From positions 3,905,562-3,969,561 of the forward strand of contig VZRN01001305.1 in the NCBI GenBank assembly GCA_013397935.1: a stretch of DNA of 64,000 bases, written 5' to 3'. The translations under genes and the position numbers were made by a program. Each line of letters starts with the position of its first letter. The stretch's first letter is position 1. This DNA comes from Dasyornis broadbenti. Its lineage: Eukaryota > Chordata > Aves > Passeriformes > Dasyornithidae. Below the pieces are notes generated by a model. That model saw nothing but the letters and a program-made list of their open reading frames with translations, was not told the DNA's origin and did no database searches. Below are positions 63,684-64,000 of the stretch, one piece after another.

Positions 63684-64000
63684 GTAACTTGAATTGTTTT
63701 ATAGTGTCTTTAAAGGTTTTACCATTCTAAGCAATCAGTTAAGGTAGGTACTGAAACATTAGATTAATTAAAGCATGAGTTGCGATAATATTTATTCATA
63801 GGTGCATTCTACAGTGGTCTTGCAGAATGAAGTAAACATATGTATTATTTCTTTCTAACAAATATGAATTATAGTTCTGGTAAGTATTATGTAAGAGTGC
63901 TTTCTTTTCAATTTTGTGGATTAAAATTTTTGCTTTCTGATCTAAGTTGCTAAATGTGAACCAGCATTTGAAGAGATATGCTTCTGAATGACAAAAGCTG
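63684..64000 (+). other. GRIA2: Start of GRIA2 intron 8, cut by the right edge
   Basis: Begins GTAACT. AT-rich, no other feature in the 317 bases present. Confidence 0.9.

Noticed and set aside
1..64000. CRISPR arrays, operons, phage or plasmid systems, tRNA or rRNA genes
   Set aside because: No regularly spaced repeats, no ribosome-binding-site-led gene strings and no RNA-gene folds were seen; introns and CR1 elements show this is vertebrate nuclear DNA.

Overview
This window is vertebrate nuclear DNA, most likely from a bird. It is AT-rich, made mostly of intron, and carries short exons bounded by AG/GT splice sites. The repeats are of bird type: CR1 LINEs ending in the ATTCTATG-type tail, and ERVL-type LTR fragments. 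The species cannot be fixed from the sequence. I see no bacterial operons, CRISPR arrays, rRNA or tRNA genes, and no new biological system.

The one gene I can support is GRIA2 on the + strand. It encodes the GluA2 (GluR2) subunit of the AMPA-type glutamate receptor. Six consecutive coding exons are present: 38773-39012, 43030-43226, 47417-47470, 49743-49904, 63135-63302 and 63579-63683. Their lengths are 240, 197, 54, 162, 168 and 105 bp. By comparison with remembered mammalian GluA2 they match exons 3 to 8, about residues 77-385. That is most of the extracellular amino-terminal domain. Phases join without error, all acceptors are AG and all donors are GT. Exons 1-2 (signal peptide and first ~50 mature residues) were not found, and exon 9 onward (ligand-binding domain, channel, C-tail) lies past the right edge.

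Layout: positions 1 to ~395 are a CpG-island-like GC-rich segment cut by the left edge. From ~396 to 38772 is unique, AT-rich DNA, probably intron 2, with homopolymer and T/G-rich tracts, a 58-base assembly gap at 29763, an LTR fragment near 34291, and a long internally deleted CR1 (~35000-37357). From 38773 to 49904 are exons 3-6 with introns of 4.0, 4.2 and 2.3 kb. Intron 6 (13.2 kb) is the repeat-rich one: an old minus-strand CR1 (~51881-52390), a solo ERVL-type LTR (53896-54623) with a 5-bp target duplication, a CR1 3' end beside it (~54635-55065), and another decayed CR1 piece (~59545-59790). Exons 7 and 8 lie 276 bp apart at the right end.

The gene products do not form a pathway here; the exons are parts of one protein, and the rest is intron, old transposons and simple repeats. 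Residue numbers and comparisons with other species come from memory of the GluA2 protein, not from an alignment.
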